Source: Lysinibacillus sphaericus OT4b.31 (GTDB taxonomy: Bacteria > Bacillota > Bacilli > Bacillales_A > Planococcaceae). From it: DNA of 64,000 bases. Position numbers and translations under genes: made by a program. The stretch is from the NCBI RefSeq assembly GCF_000392615.1, contig NZ_KB933398.1, forward strand, positions 3,695,204 to 3,759,203. Reading direction: 5' to 3'. Each line of letters begins with the position of its first letter. Positions within the stretch are counted from its first letter, which is position 1. The notes beneath the pieces were generated by a model. The model did not search any database. It had not been told where the DNA came from and was given only the letters and a program-made list of their open reading frames with translations. Below are positions 36,693 to 47,008 of this stretch, piece by piece.

Positions 36693-38435
36693 TTATCGTA
36701 ATATAAAGCGTTTTATAGACTCTTGTAATGCAGAGATTTCATCCGTTAAATCATTTGAGGATTCACTTACAAGTTGTATTGCACGCTGTTGCTCGTCAAC
36801 AGATGCAGTTACTTCCTCTGATGTACCTGCATTTTTCTCACTGATATGTGCAATACTTTCAATAGAATGCATGATTTCATCCTTCGACTGATTTAAATGT
36901 TCTACGCCAGTTGCCATTTCTTCAATTGCAGAAATGATTTTTTCAACTGCTAACTCAATTTCCCTAAATGATGATTCTGTAATCGCAACCGAATCATTTT
37001 GCGCTTGAACGATGGCATTCGTTTTGTGCATTTCGCCCGTCACTAGATGTGTTTCACTTTCAATACCTCGTAACGTTGTACGGACTAATTCTGTTGCTAC
37101 TGATGTTTGATCTGCAAGTTTACGTACTTCCTCTGCCACTACGGCAAAGCCCTTCCCATGTTCACCTGCACGAGCTGCTTCAATCGATGCATTTAATGCC
37201 AGAAGGTTTGTTTGATCGGAAATTTCATTAATCGTTCCAACAATGCCTTCGATTTCTCTAACTTTTACAATAAGACTGTCGAAAACAGTTTGCACATTAT
37301 TTATTAGTGCTGACGATTCCAATGACTTTTCCTTCAATTTACTTAAATTTGCTAAACCTTCTTCATTGGAATGCTTCATCAATTGTGATGAACTCAACAT
37401 AGATGTGTTTTTATCGTGTAAAACGACGATTTGCTGTGCAAACTCAAGCGCTGTGCGATTTGTATCCTCAGCATCTGATGCCTGTTGCACTGCGCCTTTT
37501 GATACTTCATTAATTGCTTTTACGATTTCATCACCATATGCATTTGTTTCCTCTGCCACCGCTGTAAGATTAGAAGAAGTTGCTTGTATTTCTACAATCG
37601 ACTCTTCAACATCTGTAATTAATGTTTTTAATTGATTAACCATTTCATTAAAGCCTTCATTTAATTGGCCAATTTCATCGGAACGTTGTAAATTTTCGAT
37701 TTCAACAGTCAGATTTCCCTTTGCCACTTCACGAACACGTTTCGACAAACGACCGATAGGTAGAGCTAAATGTCTAGAAACTAAGATAACAATTATACTC
37801 CCAATAATAACTGCCCCAAATAATGTAAGTCCAATCACTAATAATAAAGAATGCGCTTCTTTATTAAAATCCTGCATATATGTACCCGATGCAATAATCC
37901 AACCCCAATGAGGGTCTTTTTCGGAGTAGATTATTTTATCAGCCAATGTTGTTTGTCCTGGTAATTCAAACTCATATTGTGTAAAACCGCCACCTTCAAG
38001 TGCTCTATCAGTAACTTCACGAATAAAATACTTGCCGCTACTATCCTGATCTTCCCAAAGATTGTCCCCTTCACGAGTAGGGTGGGTAGTTAATGTTCCC
38101 TTATCATCTAACACATATATATATCCGTACTCACCCAAATTTCCTGGATAATTAATTGGTCGCTTTCCGTCATCGTCCTTTGGACCAAGAAATGCCTCGC
38201 GTACTCTTTCTTGCGCAACTTCCAACGGGATGTCGCCTTTTTCTACACTTTCATTCGCCAGTTCAATTAATTGCAAAGCAGATTCAACGCTATTTTGAAT
38301 AACTTGTTCTCCAAGACCTTCCATACCATCTTTTGCTGTCCCATAGCTAACTATACCAATAATTAGGCTTGGCACTATTAGTAATGCTAATGAAATGATA
38401 ATTAGTTTCCCCTGTATTGAACGTAAAAATTTCAT
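36693..38435 (-). CDS. Methyl-accepting chemotaxis protein with Cache domain
   Basis: A 580-residue chemoreceptor: helix (about 10-32), extracellular single-Cache-like domain (about 35-195; [13 protein letters not shown] and [13 protein letters not shown]), second helix (about 198-222), HAMP (to about 275) and a signalling domain. The conserved hairpin tip [38 protein letters not shown] is recognisable. Such Cache domains usually bind small carboxylates or similar ligands. No other chemotaxis gene is nearby. Confidence 0.93.
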   Translation of the reverse strand: MKFLRSIQGKLIIISLALLIVPSLIIGIVSYGTAKDGMEGLGEQVIQNSVESALQLIELANESVEKGDIPLEVAQERVREAFLGPKDDDGKRPINYPGNLGEYGYIYVLDDKGTLTTHPTREGDNLWEDQDSSGKYFIREVTDRALEGGGFTQYEFELPGQTTLADKIIYSEKDPHWGWIIASGTYMQDFNKEAHSLLLVIGLTLFGAVIIGSIIVILVSRHLALPIGRLSKRVREVAKGNLTVEIENLQRSDEIGQLNEGFNEMVNQLKTLITDVEESIVEIQATSSNLTAVAEETNAYGDEIVKAINEVSKGAVQQASDAEDTNRTALEFAQQIVVLHDKNTSMLSSSQLMKHSNEEGLANLSKLKEKSLESSALINNVQTVFDSLIVKVREIEGIVGTINEISDQTNLLALNASIEAARAGEHGKGFAVVAEEVRKLADQTSVATELVRTTLRGIESETHLVTGEMHKTNAIVQAQNDSVAITESSFREIELAVEKIISAIEEMATGVEHLNQSKDEIMHSIESIAHISEKNAGTSEEVTASVDEQQRAIQLVSESSNDLTDEISALQESIKRFILR

Positions 38436-38480
38436 GCTTTACACCCCTTTTCTTCTCGTTCACAAAATGTATTAGTTTAT

Positions 38481-38509
38481 ATTATGGTATGGTTTCAAAG
38501 TTTACACAA
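38481..38509 (-). promoter_or_regulatory. Candidate sigma-A promoter of chemoreceptor gene
   Basis: TTGTGT and CATAAT separated by 17 bp on the minus strand, about 46 bp before the start codon. A SigD-type promoter was not evident. Confidence 0.45.
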
Positions 38510-38585
38510 TGGGTAAATCACAAAAAATAAGCAAATTAGTTGCATTATTGTCGTAATATGCTAATATACATATCTTTGTGTATAG

Positions 38586-38635
38586 AAAAAAACTATCTTT
38601 CTACAGGAATTTGGTCCGTAAAAAAATAGTTTTTT
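38586..38635 (-). terminator. Terminator-like hairpin downstream of arsB remnant
   Basis: AAAAAACTAT/ATAGTTTTTT arms around a 30-nt loop, with T runs on both strands. AT-rich and distant (over 230 bp) from the arsB stop, so only moderately convincing. Confidence 0.4.
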
Positions 38636-38869
38636 GATTTTTTTCATAATTTAACAGAATAACTAACTTCAATTACTTCTTTTGACGTTTGCCCTAGCAA
38701 ATCAACTATGCTACTTGTAAAAAGGCCTATGCAAAAATCGAAATTTCATGTTTTCCTTTTAAGTGAATTTGGACAACTTGTCCAACGTTAGATTAACTGT
38801 AGATATCCTTGTAATTGATTGTAGTACAACACTAGTACCTATAACTCTATTTCAACTTTGAGCTCTTTC

Positions 38870-40170
38870 CTACGCTATTATGGCTATCCAAACAATCAAT
38901 GCTATTAATGTAACGAAAAGTGTCGGTATAGTTAAAATAATACCTATCTTAAAAAATTGCCCCCAGCCTATTTTAATGCCCTGTTGCGCTAATATATGAA
39001 GCCATATTAATGTTGCCAGTGATCCAATCGGCGTCATTTTTGGTCCTAGATTAGTGCCAATAACATTTGCATAAATAAGCCCTTCTTTAATAGTGCCTGT
39101 TGCGCTTGTCTCAGAAATGGCTAACGCATCTATCATAACAGTAGGTAAATTATTCATAACAGCTGATAGAATCGCTGCTACGAAGCCCATCGTTATAGTA
39201 GCTACAAATAAGCCCTGCTGTACGGCATGCTCTAATAATTCTGCTAGTAAACCTGTCATGCCTACATTTTTTAAGCCATATACAACCACATACATACCAA
39301 TAGAGAAAAACACAATATTCCATGGCGCGCCTTTTACAACTCGCTTCGTATTTACATGTTGACTGCCCCGTGCTAGCCATAAAAAGATCAGCGCGACACC
39401 ACACAAAATGAATGATACGGGAATTTTAAAAAACTCACTCGAAAAGAAACCTATTAGTAGAATCCCTATGACATACCACGATAAATGAAATAGCCTGCTA
39501 TCACGGATGGCAGTTGCTGGTTGTTCTACTGCTTCCATCGAATAATGCTTTGGTATCGATCTTCGGAAAAATACATAGAGTACAATTACGCTTGTTAGTA
39601 ACGAAAAGATATTTGGCACTATCATATGTACAGCATATTCCATAAAACCAATACCAAAATAATCCGCTGAAACAATATTTGTTAAGTTGCTGATCACTAG
39701 GGGGAGTGAAGTTGTATCCGCAATAAAACCGCTCGCTATAATAAAAGGAAAAACCATCTTCTCTGTCAATTTCAACTTACGTACCATCGCCAAAACAATC
39801 GGCGTTAAAATGAGCGCAGCACCATCATTCGCAAATAAAGCTGACACGATTGCGCCGAGGCAGGCACTATAAATAAATAAACGAACCCCACTACCTTTTG
39901 CAAGTCGTGCCATGTGTAGTGTAGCGCTGCCCATTCAAAAAAACCAATTTCGTCTAAAATAAGCGAAATTAATATAATGCCTATAAACGATAATGTTGCG
40001 TTCCATACAATACCGGTGACCTCAAAAACATCATGCCATGTCACAACACCCAATGTCAGAGCAACTGACGCCCCAATACATGCCGACCAACCGATTGACA
40101 ATTTACGTGGCTGCACAATAACTAAACATAACGTTACCAAAAATACTACGATTGCTAAAAAAGCCTGCAT
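38870..40170 (-). pseudogene. arsB: Frameshifted arsenite efflux permease ArsB
   Basis: Two adjoining frames together give a full ArsB: the first (from 40170, MQAFLAIVV) matches up to [10 protein letters not shown], and the second resumes with [11 protein letters not shown] and runs to 38870 with the family's [12 protein letters not shown] and [13 protein letters not shown] blocks. The break is a tandem GTGTA duplication at 39914-39923; removing one 5-bp copy restores one continuous protein of about 430 residues. ArsB exports arsenite through the membrane. As written it is broken; an assembly error or slippage variant is possible. No arsR or arsC gene is adjacent. Confidence 0.85.
39914..39923. 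repeat. 5-bp tandem duplication breaking arsB
   Basis: Two copies of GTGTA in direct succession. Deleting one joins the arsB frames as ...AALH-MARLA..., the arrangement found in intact ArsB proteins. Confidence 0.8.
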
Positions 40171-40310
40171 AATTCTCCTCCCTAATTAAAGGGTCTGTCT
40201 AAAAGCACTTTAAACAATAACGTCCAACTATCCTATATGTTAAAAACCAGCATTTTTCAGGGGCAACGTACGAGCTGTAGGAGTCTACGGCAATTTTTTC
40301 TCTATTCAGC

Positions 40311-40348
40311 AAAAAAATAGCATACTAGGAGTACTCCTAGCATACTAT
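40311..40348 (-). terminator. Terminator after yeeN-like gene
   Basis: ATAGTATGCTAGGAG/CTCCTAGTATGCTAT stem with two G-U pairs, followed by TTTTTTT on the minus strand. Confidence 0.75.
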
Positions 40349-40387
40349 TGTTACTTTTGGGACAGCCCCATTACCATTTCCCAGAAA

Positions 40388-41107
40388 TCATTCGCCTAAA
40401 TCTGCATTATGGTAAACATTTTGTACATCATCTAAATCTTCTAATGCATCAATTAATTTTTCAAATTTCGCGACATCATCACCAGTTAATGTAACTTCTG
40501 TTTGCGGTAACATAGAAAGCTCGGCTACTGTGAATTCTTGTACGCCTGCCTCTTTCAGTGCTTCTTGAGCAGCAAAGAATTGATCTGGCTCTGCATAAAT
40601 AATGACCGTTTCTTCTTCTTCAAGAATATCACGAGCATCAATATCTGCTTCCATTAAAATCTCAAGTACTTCGTCTGCTGACTTACCTTCTAAACCAATA
40701 ACAGCTGTTGAATCGAACATGTAAGCTACTGAACCACTTACACCCATGTTTCCATTATTTTTACCAAATGCTGCCCGCACATCAGATGCTGTACGGTTTA
40801 CATTGTTTGTTAAGGCATCCACGATGAGCATTGTCCCGGCAGGACCAAAACCTTCATAACGTAATTCATCGAAGTTTTCATCGCTGCCACCTTTCGCTTT
40901 TTCAATTGCCTTTTCAATGATGTGTTTTGGGACACTATATGTTTTTGCACGTTCAAGGACAACTTTAAGGGCGCGGTTTGATTCAGGGTCTGGTTCGCCC
41001 GATTTTGCTGCTACATAAATTTCGCGACCAAATTTTGCATTTACACGACTTGTGCTTTGATCTTTAGACGCCTTCTTTTCTTTAATATTGTTCCACTTAC
41101 GACCCAT
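40388..41107 (-). CDS. yeeN: YebC/PmpR-family protein, YeeN type
   Basis: A 239-residue protein of the YebC family, of the shorter-start YeeN type ([17 protein letters not shown] instead of MAGHSKWNN). B. subtilis YeeN is 240 residues and very similar. YebC proteins were annotated as DNA-binding regulators; later work shows that YebC members act at the ribosome on proline-rich stalls, so the regulator label is doubtful. Start at ATG 41107, about 7 nt after AGAGTGG. Confidence 0.93.
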   Translation of the reverse strand: MGRKWNNIKEKKASKDQSTSRVNAKFGREIYVAAKSGEPDPESNRALKVVLERAKTYSVPKHIIEKAIEKAKGGSDENFDELRYEGFGPAGTMLIVDALTNNVNRTASDVRAAFGKNNGNMGVSGSVAYMFDSTAVIGLEGKSADEVLEILMEADIDARDILEEEETVIIYAEPDQFFAAQEALKEAGVQEFTVAELSMLPQTEVTLTGDDVAKFEKLIDALEDLDDVQNVYHNADLGE

Positions 41108-41341
41108 TGTTTCCACTCTCTTTCGAAAATAAAGTTTATAAAAATCCTAGATGCACAACTACACATCTATAAATGGTATTTAAATACTTATCGTATCTTT
41201 ACTCTGCAAATAATAACACAATGATGCTTACAAAGCTAGATATACCAATGTTTAAGGTGCTATTTTATGAGACTTCAGTTAGTGATAATTTCATGATTTA
41301 GAGACTCTCTTTATGCTACTTTCTAATAAATAGAGGCATCT

Positions 41342-41806
41342 TCACAATTTATTTTCTTGTGTAATTTTTTCTAATAATGCTTGGCATCCTTCTACGGCTA
41401 AGTCATAGGTTTCTTGAAAATCCCCTGTATAGTAAGGGTCGGGTACGTCTTTTCGGTGGCTTGTTAAATCTAAAAAGCGAAAAATCTTCGGTGACTCTGA
41501 ATTGCCCAACATAGTGTGGATATTACGAATATTACTACCATCCATTCCAACAATATAATCAAATTGCTCGAAATCAATCTTTTGTAATTGGCGTCCTTTC
41601 ATCCCTACCGTCGAAACCCCATACTCTCGAAGCTTGTCCTGCGTACCACGATGTGGCAGTTCCCCAATATGCCACGCACTTGTCGCGGCAGAATCCACTT
41701 CAATGGCATCACTTAGATGTGCTTTCCCTATTAAATCACGCATCACTGCTTCGGCCATTGGTGAACGACATATATTACCTAAACAAACGAAAAGTACTCG
41801 AATCAT
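41342..41806 (-). CDS. yfkJ: Low-molecular-weight protein tyrosine phosphatase (YfkJ-like)
   Basis: A 154-residue LMW-PTP. The phosphate loop CLGNICRS (C8 to R14, CX5R) is at the N-terminus, and the acid/base aspartate is in VPDPYYTG. Length and sequence fit B. subtilis YfkJ better than YwlE (arginine phosphatase), since YwlE-type enzymes have a threonine in the loop where this has isoleucine. ATG behind AGGAGGAC. Confidence 0.88.
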   Translation of the reverse strand: MIRVLFVCLGNICRSPMAEAVMRDLIGKAHLSDAIEVDSAATSAWHIGELPHRGTQDKLREYGVSTVGMKGRQLQKIDFEQFDYIVGMDGSNIRNIHTMLGNSESPKIFRFLDLTSHRKDVPDPYYTGDFQETYDLAVEGCQALLEKITQENKL

Positions 41807-41829
41807 GTCACTGTCCTCCTACGACAAAA

Positions 41830-41855
41830 CACTCAAAATCACATGATTTTGAGTG
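41830..41855 (-). terminator. Terminator after plsC-like gene
   Basis: CACTCAAAATCA/TGATTTTGAGTG, a 12-bp perfect stem with a 2-nt loop, then TTTTG on the minus strand. Confidence 0.75.
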
Positions 41856-41863
41856 CTTACTTT

Positions 41864-42472
41864 TTACTTTTTCTCTGCTGCAATCCGCTGATGTAACTCT
41901 TCAGTCAGCGCAATTAGTTCATGCTCTAAATGATTCATAAATTCCTCACGTCCGTCTTTACCCTTACCTGTTACATAAAAAGGTTCACCATAAATTAAAT
42001 AGCCCTTGCCACGCTTAAATACATCGCCGGCATTACGTGCACCAACGTAAGCGGCTGGAACAATTTGCGATTTTGACAACTGTGCAATCGTAATTGCACC
42101 TTGCTTTAAATCGGCCCCTTCCGAATTACGTGTACCAGATGGGAAAATCCCAACAATTTTTCCCTCTTTTAATAACTGTGAAGGAATTTTAATGACACTC
42201 GGTCCTGGATTATCACGATCAACTGGGAAGGCATTCAAATGGCCAATAAGCCAGCCAAGGCCTTTTATATCAAATAACTGCTTTTTTGCCATGAAATGAA
42301 TTTCTCGTGGATACATCGAAACACCTAAGTTTAAAATATCAACATACCCTGTATGTGTACAGGCAATAATAAACCCATCATCCTTTGGTAAGTTCTGCTC
42401 CTCATACACACGAGCTTTCGAGCCCATTAACTTTAATATTATCTTGACGAGGCTTGCTACAAATTTATACAC
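41864..42472 (-). CDS. plsC: 1-acyl-sn-glycerol-3-phosphate acyltransferase
   Basis: A 202-residue membrane-associated acyltransferase, near the length of B. subtilis PlsC (199). The HX4D catalytic motif is in CTHTGYVD, and the glycerol-phosphate motif is FPSGTRNSEG, where the family usually has FPEGTR. It makes phosphatidic acid from lysophosphatidate. GTG start 8 nt after AGGA. The E-to-S change in the FPEGTR motif is a small oddity, so another lysophospholipid acyltransferase is possible. Confidence 0.87.
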   Translation of the reverse strand: MYKFVASLVKIILKLMGSKARVYEEQNLPKDDGFIIACTHTGYVDILNLGVSMYPREIHFMAKKQLFDIKGLGWLIGHLNAFPVDRDNPGPSVIKIPSQLLKEGKIVGIFPSGTRNSEGADLKQGAITIAQLSKSQIVPAAYVGARNAGDVFKRGKGYLIYGEPFYVTGKGKDGREEFMNHLEHELIALTEELHQRIAAEKK

Positions 42473-42550
42473 TGTCTCATTCCTATCTTATTGAATAGTT
42501 ACCACTATTGTAATCGAAAAGACTAGTATACTGCAATTAGGTAAACAAAA

Positions 42551-43381
42551 TTAGACCTTTCCCACTAACACATCGACATCAATTGTTATTTCATTTAGTA
42601 TAATTCTTGCTTCCTCTGATTTATGCCAGCCCATCGGTGTCATTTCGAGGAGTGCAGGAACCAGCTCTGAAGTGAGTCTAACAGAATAGGTAACACGCTC
42701 AACCATCACATCCGCAAAACTTTCTCTAAAACGTTCTACCGTTTGTTCATTCGAATACGTTTCTTTAGCTGAATCAGCATATAGCTGTGTGCGAAGCTCT
42801 TGTAAATAACCACTTTGCGGTACAACTTTTATCACGCAGCCACCTGGTACTAGTAGTCGCTTAAATTCCTCATAATTCGCTGGCGATAAAATATTTAAAA
42901 TAGCATCAAAGTTTGTTTTTGCAAATGGACTCTTCGCTAAATCGCCAACACACCAAATTTGCTCTGGATAATGTCGAGCTGCGGCTAGAATACCTTCCTT
43001 TGCTATATCAATTCCAATGCCGATACCTCCCTTATGCGCCATAATGCGGGCTAAATGTGAGCCCTCACCACAGCCAGTATCCAGTACTGTTTCCGCAGTA
43101 GCAATTAGATTTCTAATTTTTTCTTCAAGTAAATCGTACATACCACTATCAATAACAGCTTTGCGAGATTCAAAAAGATCCTTACTATATTTTGAAGCAG
43201 CGCCATGTGTCAGCATATTAACATAGCCTTGCTTGGCAATATCAAAAGAGTGATGCATTGCACACTCCAGTCTTCCTTGTTCATGCACCTTCATAGGCTC
43301 TTGACAAATTGGGCAAGCGAATAGCATGATATTTTTATTCATCAATTCCGCTCCGGCCGCTCGTTTAGATAATGCTCCCAT
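42551..43381 (-). CDS. rlmA: rRNA (guanine-N1)-methyltransferase RlmA family
   Basis: A 276-residue methyltransferase with an N-terminal zinc finger (CPIC...CAMHH, about residues 26-46) and a SAM site DTGCGEGSHL. This is the RlmA layout; Gram-positive members methylate G748 of 23S rRNA (RlmA-II) and can affect macrolide response. The ATG at 43381 overlaps the MATE stop (TAATG) behind AAGGAGG; a second ATG at MNKNIML is possible. Translationally coupled to the MATE gene. Confidence 0.87.
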   Translation of the reverse strand: MGALSKRAAGAELMNKNIMLFACPICQEPMKVHEQGRLECAMHHSFDIAKQGYVNMLTHGAASKYSKDLFESRKAVIDSGMYDLLEEKIRNLIATAETVLDTGCGEGSHLARIMAHKGGIGIGIDIAKEGILAAARHYPEQIWCVGDLAKSPFAKTNFDAILNILSPANYEEFKRLLVPGGCVIKVVPQSGYLQELRTQLYADSAKETYSNEQTVERFRESFADVMVERVTYSVRLTSELVPALLEMTPMGWHKSEEARIILNEITIDVDVLVGKV

Positions 43382-44760
43382 TAATTCGCCTCCTTGTGCT
43401 CTGTTGGTGAAACGAGTGCGAAACGCTCCCATTTCCGACTTTTCCATCTAAAGTATACGATAATTGCTCGCATCCATTCATCCGCTGAAATAGCTAACCA
43501 AATCCCTATTAATCCCCAGTCTAAAACGAATACAAGCAAATAGCCAAGCGGTAGACTCATACAGACCATTGATAGGAAACCAATTTTCACAGGAAATCTT
43601 GCATCGCCTGAGGCACGTAATGAATTAATGACAACAATATTCATTGTACGTCCTGTTTCAAGCAAAATACTCAATACTAAGACAGACGCCCCAATAGCAA
43701 CGATTTCAGGATTATCCGTAAAAATGCCCATAAGCTGTTTACGGAAAATCGTCACAACTCCCACCATTATTAATGTGAAAATAAAAGCTGCCCGTACACT
43801 TGACCACAGCTGATGGTACGCTTCATCCTTCTTGCCAGCACCTACATTACGACCTATGATAATCGCTGTCCCTGTACCAATTGCAATAGCAAATAAATAC
43901 GTAAACATAGAAATATTCATAGCATATTGTCTTGCCGCAAGGGTTTCAGCTCCTAAATACGTAGCATAGTAAAGGAATATAATTTGACAGAACTGATATA
44001 GCACCTGCTCAAAAGCTGACGGTAAGCCGATATTTAATATTTTCCGGACATATTCTTTTGAATAGGTGAAGTAATATTCAATCTTTACACGAACCTCCAT
44101 CACTTGATACAACAGCCATAAAAACACGATTACTGCGAGTCCACGGCTAATAACAGAGGAAATAGCAGCACCTTTTACTCCTAACTCTGGTAACCCTAAA
44201 TTACCGAAAATTAAGCCATAATTTAATACAACATGGAGCACGTTCATGCCAAGGGAAACATACATCGTTTGCTTTGTCCAACCATGTACACGAATCACCG
44301 CTGCTAACGCATTGATAATTGCTTGTAAAAAAATAAAACTACCAATAATAACTAAATAGCTCTGGGCATAAGCCAAGACATCGCCCTTTAAATTCATCAT
44401 TGACATTAAGTTGCTTGCACCAAAAAAGAACACGACACTCATAATTAGTCCTACGCATAAATTCATGGTCACTGCCAATGCTGAAATCTTTGCCGCCTCA
44501 AAGTAACGCTTTGAACCTAGATACTGCGACACAACAATCGAAGCACCGTTTCCGACAACTTCAAGTATTAAAATTGCAATATGAATATATTGATTGGCCG
44601 CGCCAACACCTGATACAGCATTATCAGATAAAGCACTAAGCATAAACGTATCGGCCAGCCCCATTAGCATAAATAAAAAAACTTCTAAAAAAATCGGCCA
44701 CGTTAAATGAAATAAACTCAAATGGTCAGCCGTTTTTTTCTCTCTAATCGTACTTGCCAA
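43381..44760 (-). CDS. MATE-family multidrug efflux transporter
   Basis: A 459-residue MATE exporter with 12 helices in two similar halves, of the NorM type. It uses Na+ or H+ gradients to export cationic drugs. The start is TTG (MASTIRE), with a weak GAAGTGA upstream. Overlaps the rRNA methyltransferase gene by 1 nt; pairing of an exporter with a ribosome-modifying enzyme could give combined antibiotic tolerance, which is inference. Confidence 0.9.
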   Translation of the reverse strand: MASTIREKKTADHLSLFHLTWPIFLEVFLFMLMGLADTFMLSALSDNAVSGVGAANQYIHIAILILEVVGNGASIVVSQYLGSKRYFEAAKISALAVTMNLCVGLIMSVVFFFGASNLMSMMNLKGDVLAYAQSYLVIIGSFIFLQAIINALAAVIRVHGWTKQTMYVSLGMNVLHVVLNYGLIFGNLGLPELGVKGAAISSVISRGLAVIVFLWLLYQVMEVRVKIEYYFTYSKEYVRKILNIGLPSAFEQVLYQFCQIIFLYYATYLGAETLAARQYAMNISMFTYLFAIAIGTGTAIIIGRNVGAGKKDEAYHQLWSSVRAAFIFTLIMVGVVTIFRKQLMGIFTDNPEIVAIGASVLVLSILLETGRTMNIVVINSLRASGDARFPVKIGFLSMVCMSLPLGYLLVFVLDWGLIGIWLAISADEWMRAIIVYFRWKSRKWERFALVSPTEHKEAN

Positions 44761-44929
44761 GCTTTGTCACTTCTCTCTCTACATTACATAAAAATCTATT
44801 GTATCTTATCATAGATTTCTCTGCTGTAAAGAATAATACGGTGAGAATGAGTAGCAAAATCTGTCGCAATATTCCTCAGTGAGCTCAAATACAAAAACGC
44901 TTCGACTCGTGAAAGTTAACAAAAAAAAT

Positions 44930-44956
44930 CCCTCTCACAAAGCTCGTGTGAAAGGG
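44930..44956 (-). terminator. Terminator after tyrosine phosphatase gene
   Basis: CCCTTTCACA/TGTGAGAGGG stem with a 7-nt loop, then ATTTTTTTT on the minus strand. Confidence 0.8.
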
Positions 44957-44963
44957 TGACTTA

Positions 44964-45731
44964 TTAACTTAAGCAATTAGCTTGTAATTGTTGACGTTTG
45001 TCTTTCGTTAGACCCAACTCTTGCTCTAAAAAGGCTGTCTTTGAGCCATAACGTACATCCATTGCATCGAATGCTGCTTGTAAATAATCTTCTCGTGCAG
45101 ACATTAATGCATAGAACTGCTGTAATTCACGATCATTAAAATCCTTCTGAATAGTCTGGGCCATACGATCTACCATAGGGCGTAAAAGTGCATTCGTATC
45201 TAAATAATCTTGCATAATAATCTCCTCAGGTACATCTAAGGCTAATAAAATCAGCGCACCACCTATACCTGTTCGATCCTTCCCGACTGCACAATGATGG
45301 ACAAGCCCTAAATTTTCAGGATTTTGAATCGTTGTGATTAATTGTTTAAACGAAGCATTATTAAAAGGCATCTGCGCATAAAATTCGCAGAACATTTCTG
45401 GACTTACAACTTTATAGAAATTTTGCCCGCCAGTATTCGTAGGCATTTCAAAAGCATGGTTCCCCTTGGCAGGAATTTGTATATACTTCGCATTTGGAAA
45501 TGTCGGATTAGGGTTGTTCTGCGCCTCATGTTTGTCCCGATAATCAAAAATCGTTTTCACACCTAGTGTCTCAAAACGTTCTTTATCCGCCAACGTCATT
45601 TTTCCAAGTGCTGCCGAACGATAGATCAAGCCTTTTTTGACAGTACGCCCATCCTTTGTTTTATAGCCACCCATATCGCGGAAATTATAGACTGCTTCAA
45701 ACGGAATAACCTTCATGTCAAACTGTGTCAT
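44964..45731 (-). CDS. Tyrosine/dual-specificity phosphatase
   Basis: A 255-residue phosphatase of the Y_phosphatase3 family; catalytic loop HHCAVGKDRTG (HCX5R with the lysine-aspartate insert typical of lipid-active members). N-terminal NFRDMGGYKTKDGR motif is also family-typical. It may act on phosphoinositides or protein phosphotyrosine, as Listeria LipA does. ATG behind GGGAGG. Single-gene unit. Confidence 0.87.
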   Translation of the reverse strand: MTQFDMKVIPFEAVYNFRDMGGYKTKDGRTVKKGLIYRSAALGKMTLADKERFETLGVKTIFDYRDKHEAQNNPNPTFPNAKYIQIPAKGNHAFEMPTNTGGQNFYKVVSPEMFCEFYAQMPFNNASFKQLITTIQNPENLGLVHHCAVGKDRTGIGGALILLALDVPEEIIMQDYLDTNALLRPMVDRMAQTIQKDFNDRELQQFYALMSAREDYLQAAFDAMDVRYGSKTAFLEQELGLTKDKRQQLQANCLS

Positions 45732-46010
45732 CCACTACGCCTCCCTTATATTAGCAATCACCTTATCCTCTATTCTATAGAACCAATAAGGATAATACCA
45801 ATTTTCACACTAATGCATTTCTGCACACAGCAATGCCTTTTCAGAATCACTAAACATCTATGCGTACGTAAAAACGGCTTCTAAAAGTAAATGCTGTGTA
45901 CACGCCAGCCGATCGGTGCGCTGCTGAACCTGAGCAGTTCTCGCCTTTACCCGAGCGCTTCTCGTCATTTCCTGATGTAATTGGGGCGGGGTATGATTCA
46001 TAACATATCA
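45732..46010. other. Intergenic region
   Basis: About 280 bp upstream of the phosphatase. A GC-rich patch at about 45900-45960 stands out from the AT-rich flanks but shows no gene or clear repeat family. Confidence 0.3.
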
Positions 46011-46041
46011 AAAAGCCGTCCTAACTTATGGGACGGCTTTA
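46011..46041 (-). terminator. Terminator after btuF-like gene
   Basis: AAAGCCGTCC/GGACGGCTTT stem with an 8-nt loop, T run following on the minus strand. Confidence 0.85.
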
Positions 46042-46053
46042 AAAAGTCTTCAA

Positions 46054-47007
46054 TTATTGAAATAACTCAGGATAGACAGCTTTGGCTACTAGCTCAACCG
46101 CTTCGCCGATACGTGGACCAGGTCGACTGGATATATCAGCATCTATATAAAACACAACTTTGTTTTGAATGGCTGTAATCGTATTCCAACCATTGCGTGC
46201 AATGATTTCTGCCACAGGGTCTTCGCCGTAATTTACAGTTGTTAGAATGACTTCAGGGTTTTTAGCAATGACGTTTTCCTCAGAAACCTTTACCCAATCC
46301 TTTTTGTCAGCAAATACATTGTTCACTTTAGCCGCATTTAAAATTTCTTGTTGGAATGTACCTGAACCTGCTGTATAAATCTCTGGCTTCGGACTAATTT
46401 CCAAGTAAACATTTTTTTGTTTTTCTACATCTTTTACTTTTGCTTGAACATCAGCTATTTTAGCCTTGATGTCTTCATTTAGTTGATCACCTTTATCCTC
46501 AACACCCATGACAGTAGCAATTTGTTCAATATCTCCATAAACATCTTCAAATGAAGCTGCTGATTTAATAACAAATACTTTCACACCTGCATCTTCAAGT
46601 CCTTTTAACGCATCAACTTTACCATCAGTAGTGTAAGCAATCACCACATCCGGTTTTAATGACACAATGCGCTCGCTATTAAACGTCATAGAATCTGAAA
46701 CACGTTCAATGTTCTGTGCTTCTGCTGGATATGTATCATATTCTGTAGCGCCTACGATTTTATCACCCGCACCTAATGCAAATAAAATTTCTGTATTGCT
46801 TGGCTGTAAAGACACAATAGTTTTTGGTACAGCATCAAATGTCACTTCTACACCACGATCATCTGTCACTTTATAGCCTGTTTCTTCAGCTGTATTTACT
46901 TCCTTCGATGTGTCCCCACTTTTCGCTTCATCAGTTGTACCGCAACCTACTAGGACAAGCGCTAACATTAAAATCGAAAGCCATTGAAAATTAACGAATT
47001 TCTTCAC
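46054..47007 (-). CDS. Cobalamin-binding-type ABC substrate lipoprotein (BtuF/YvrC-like)
   Basis: About 317 residues: signal peptide with lipobox LVGC, then a class III binding protein domain. SLQPSNTEILFALGAGDKIVGATEYDTYP is characteristic of the BtuF/YvrC group. It lies behind a cobalamin riboswitch and a YvqK-like gene, so vitamin B12 is the likely ligand. GTG 47007 is 10 nt after AAGGAG, 1 nt after the preceding stop; a TTG at 47016 is too close to that site. No permease or ATPase gene is next to it, unlike B. subtilis yvrABC, so its membrane partners must be elsewhere. Confidence 0.82.
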   Translation of the reverse strand: MKKFVNFQWLSILMLALVLVGCGTTDEAKSGDTSKEVNTAEETGYKVTDDRGVEVTFDAVPKTIVSLQPSNTEILFALGAGDKIVGATEYDTYPAEAQNIERVSDSMTFNSERIVSLKPDVVIAYTTDGKVDALKGLEDAGVKVFVIKSAASFEDVYGDIEQIATVMGVEDKGDQLNEDIKAKIADVQAKVKDVEKQKNVYLEISPKPEIYTAGSGTFQQEILNAAKVNNVFADKKDWVKVSEENVIAKNPEVILTTVNYGEDPVAEIIARNGWNTITAIQNKVVFYIDADISSRPGPRIGEAVELVAKAVYPELFQ

Positions 47008-47008
47008 T

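Noticed and set aside
38440-38520. SigD promoter for the chemoreceptor
   Set aside because: A TAAA is present but no good GCCGATAT partner; a SigA-type promoter fits better.
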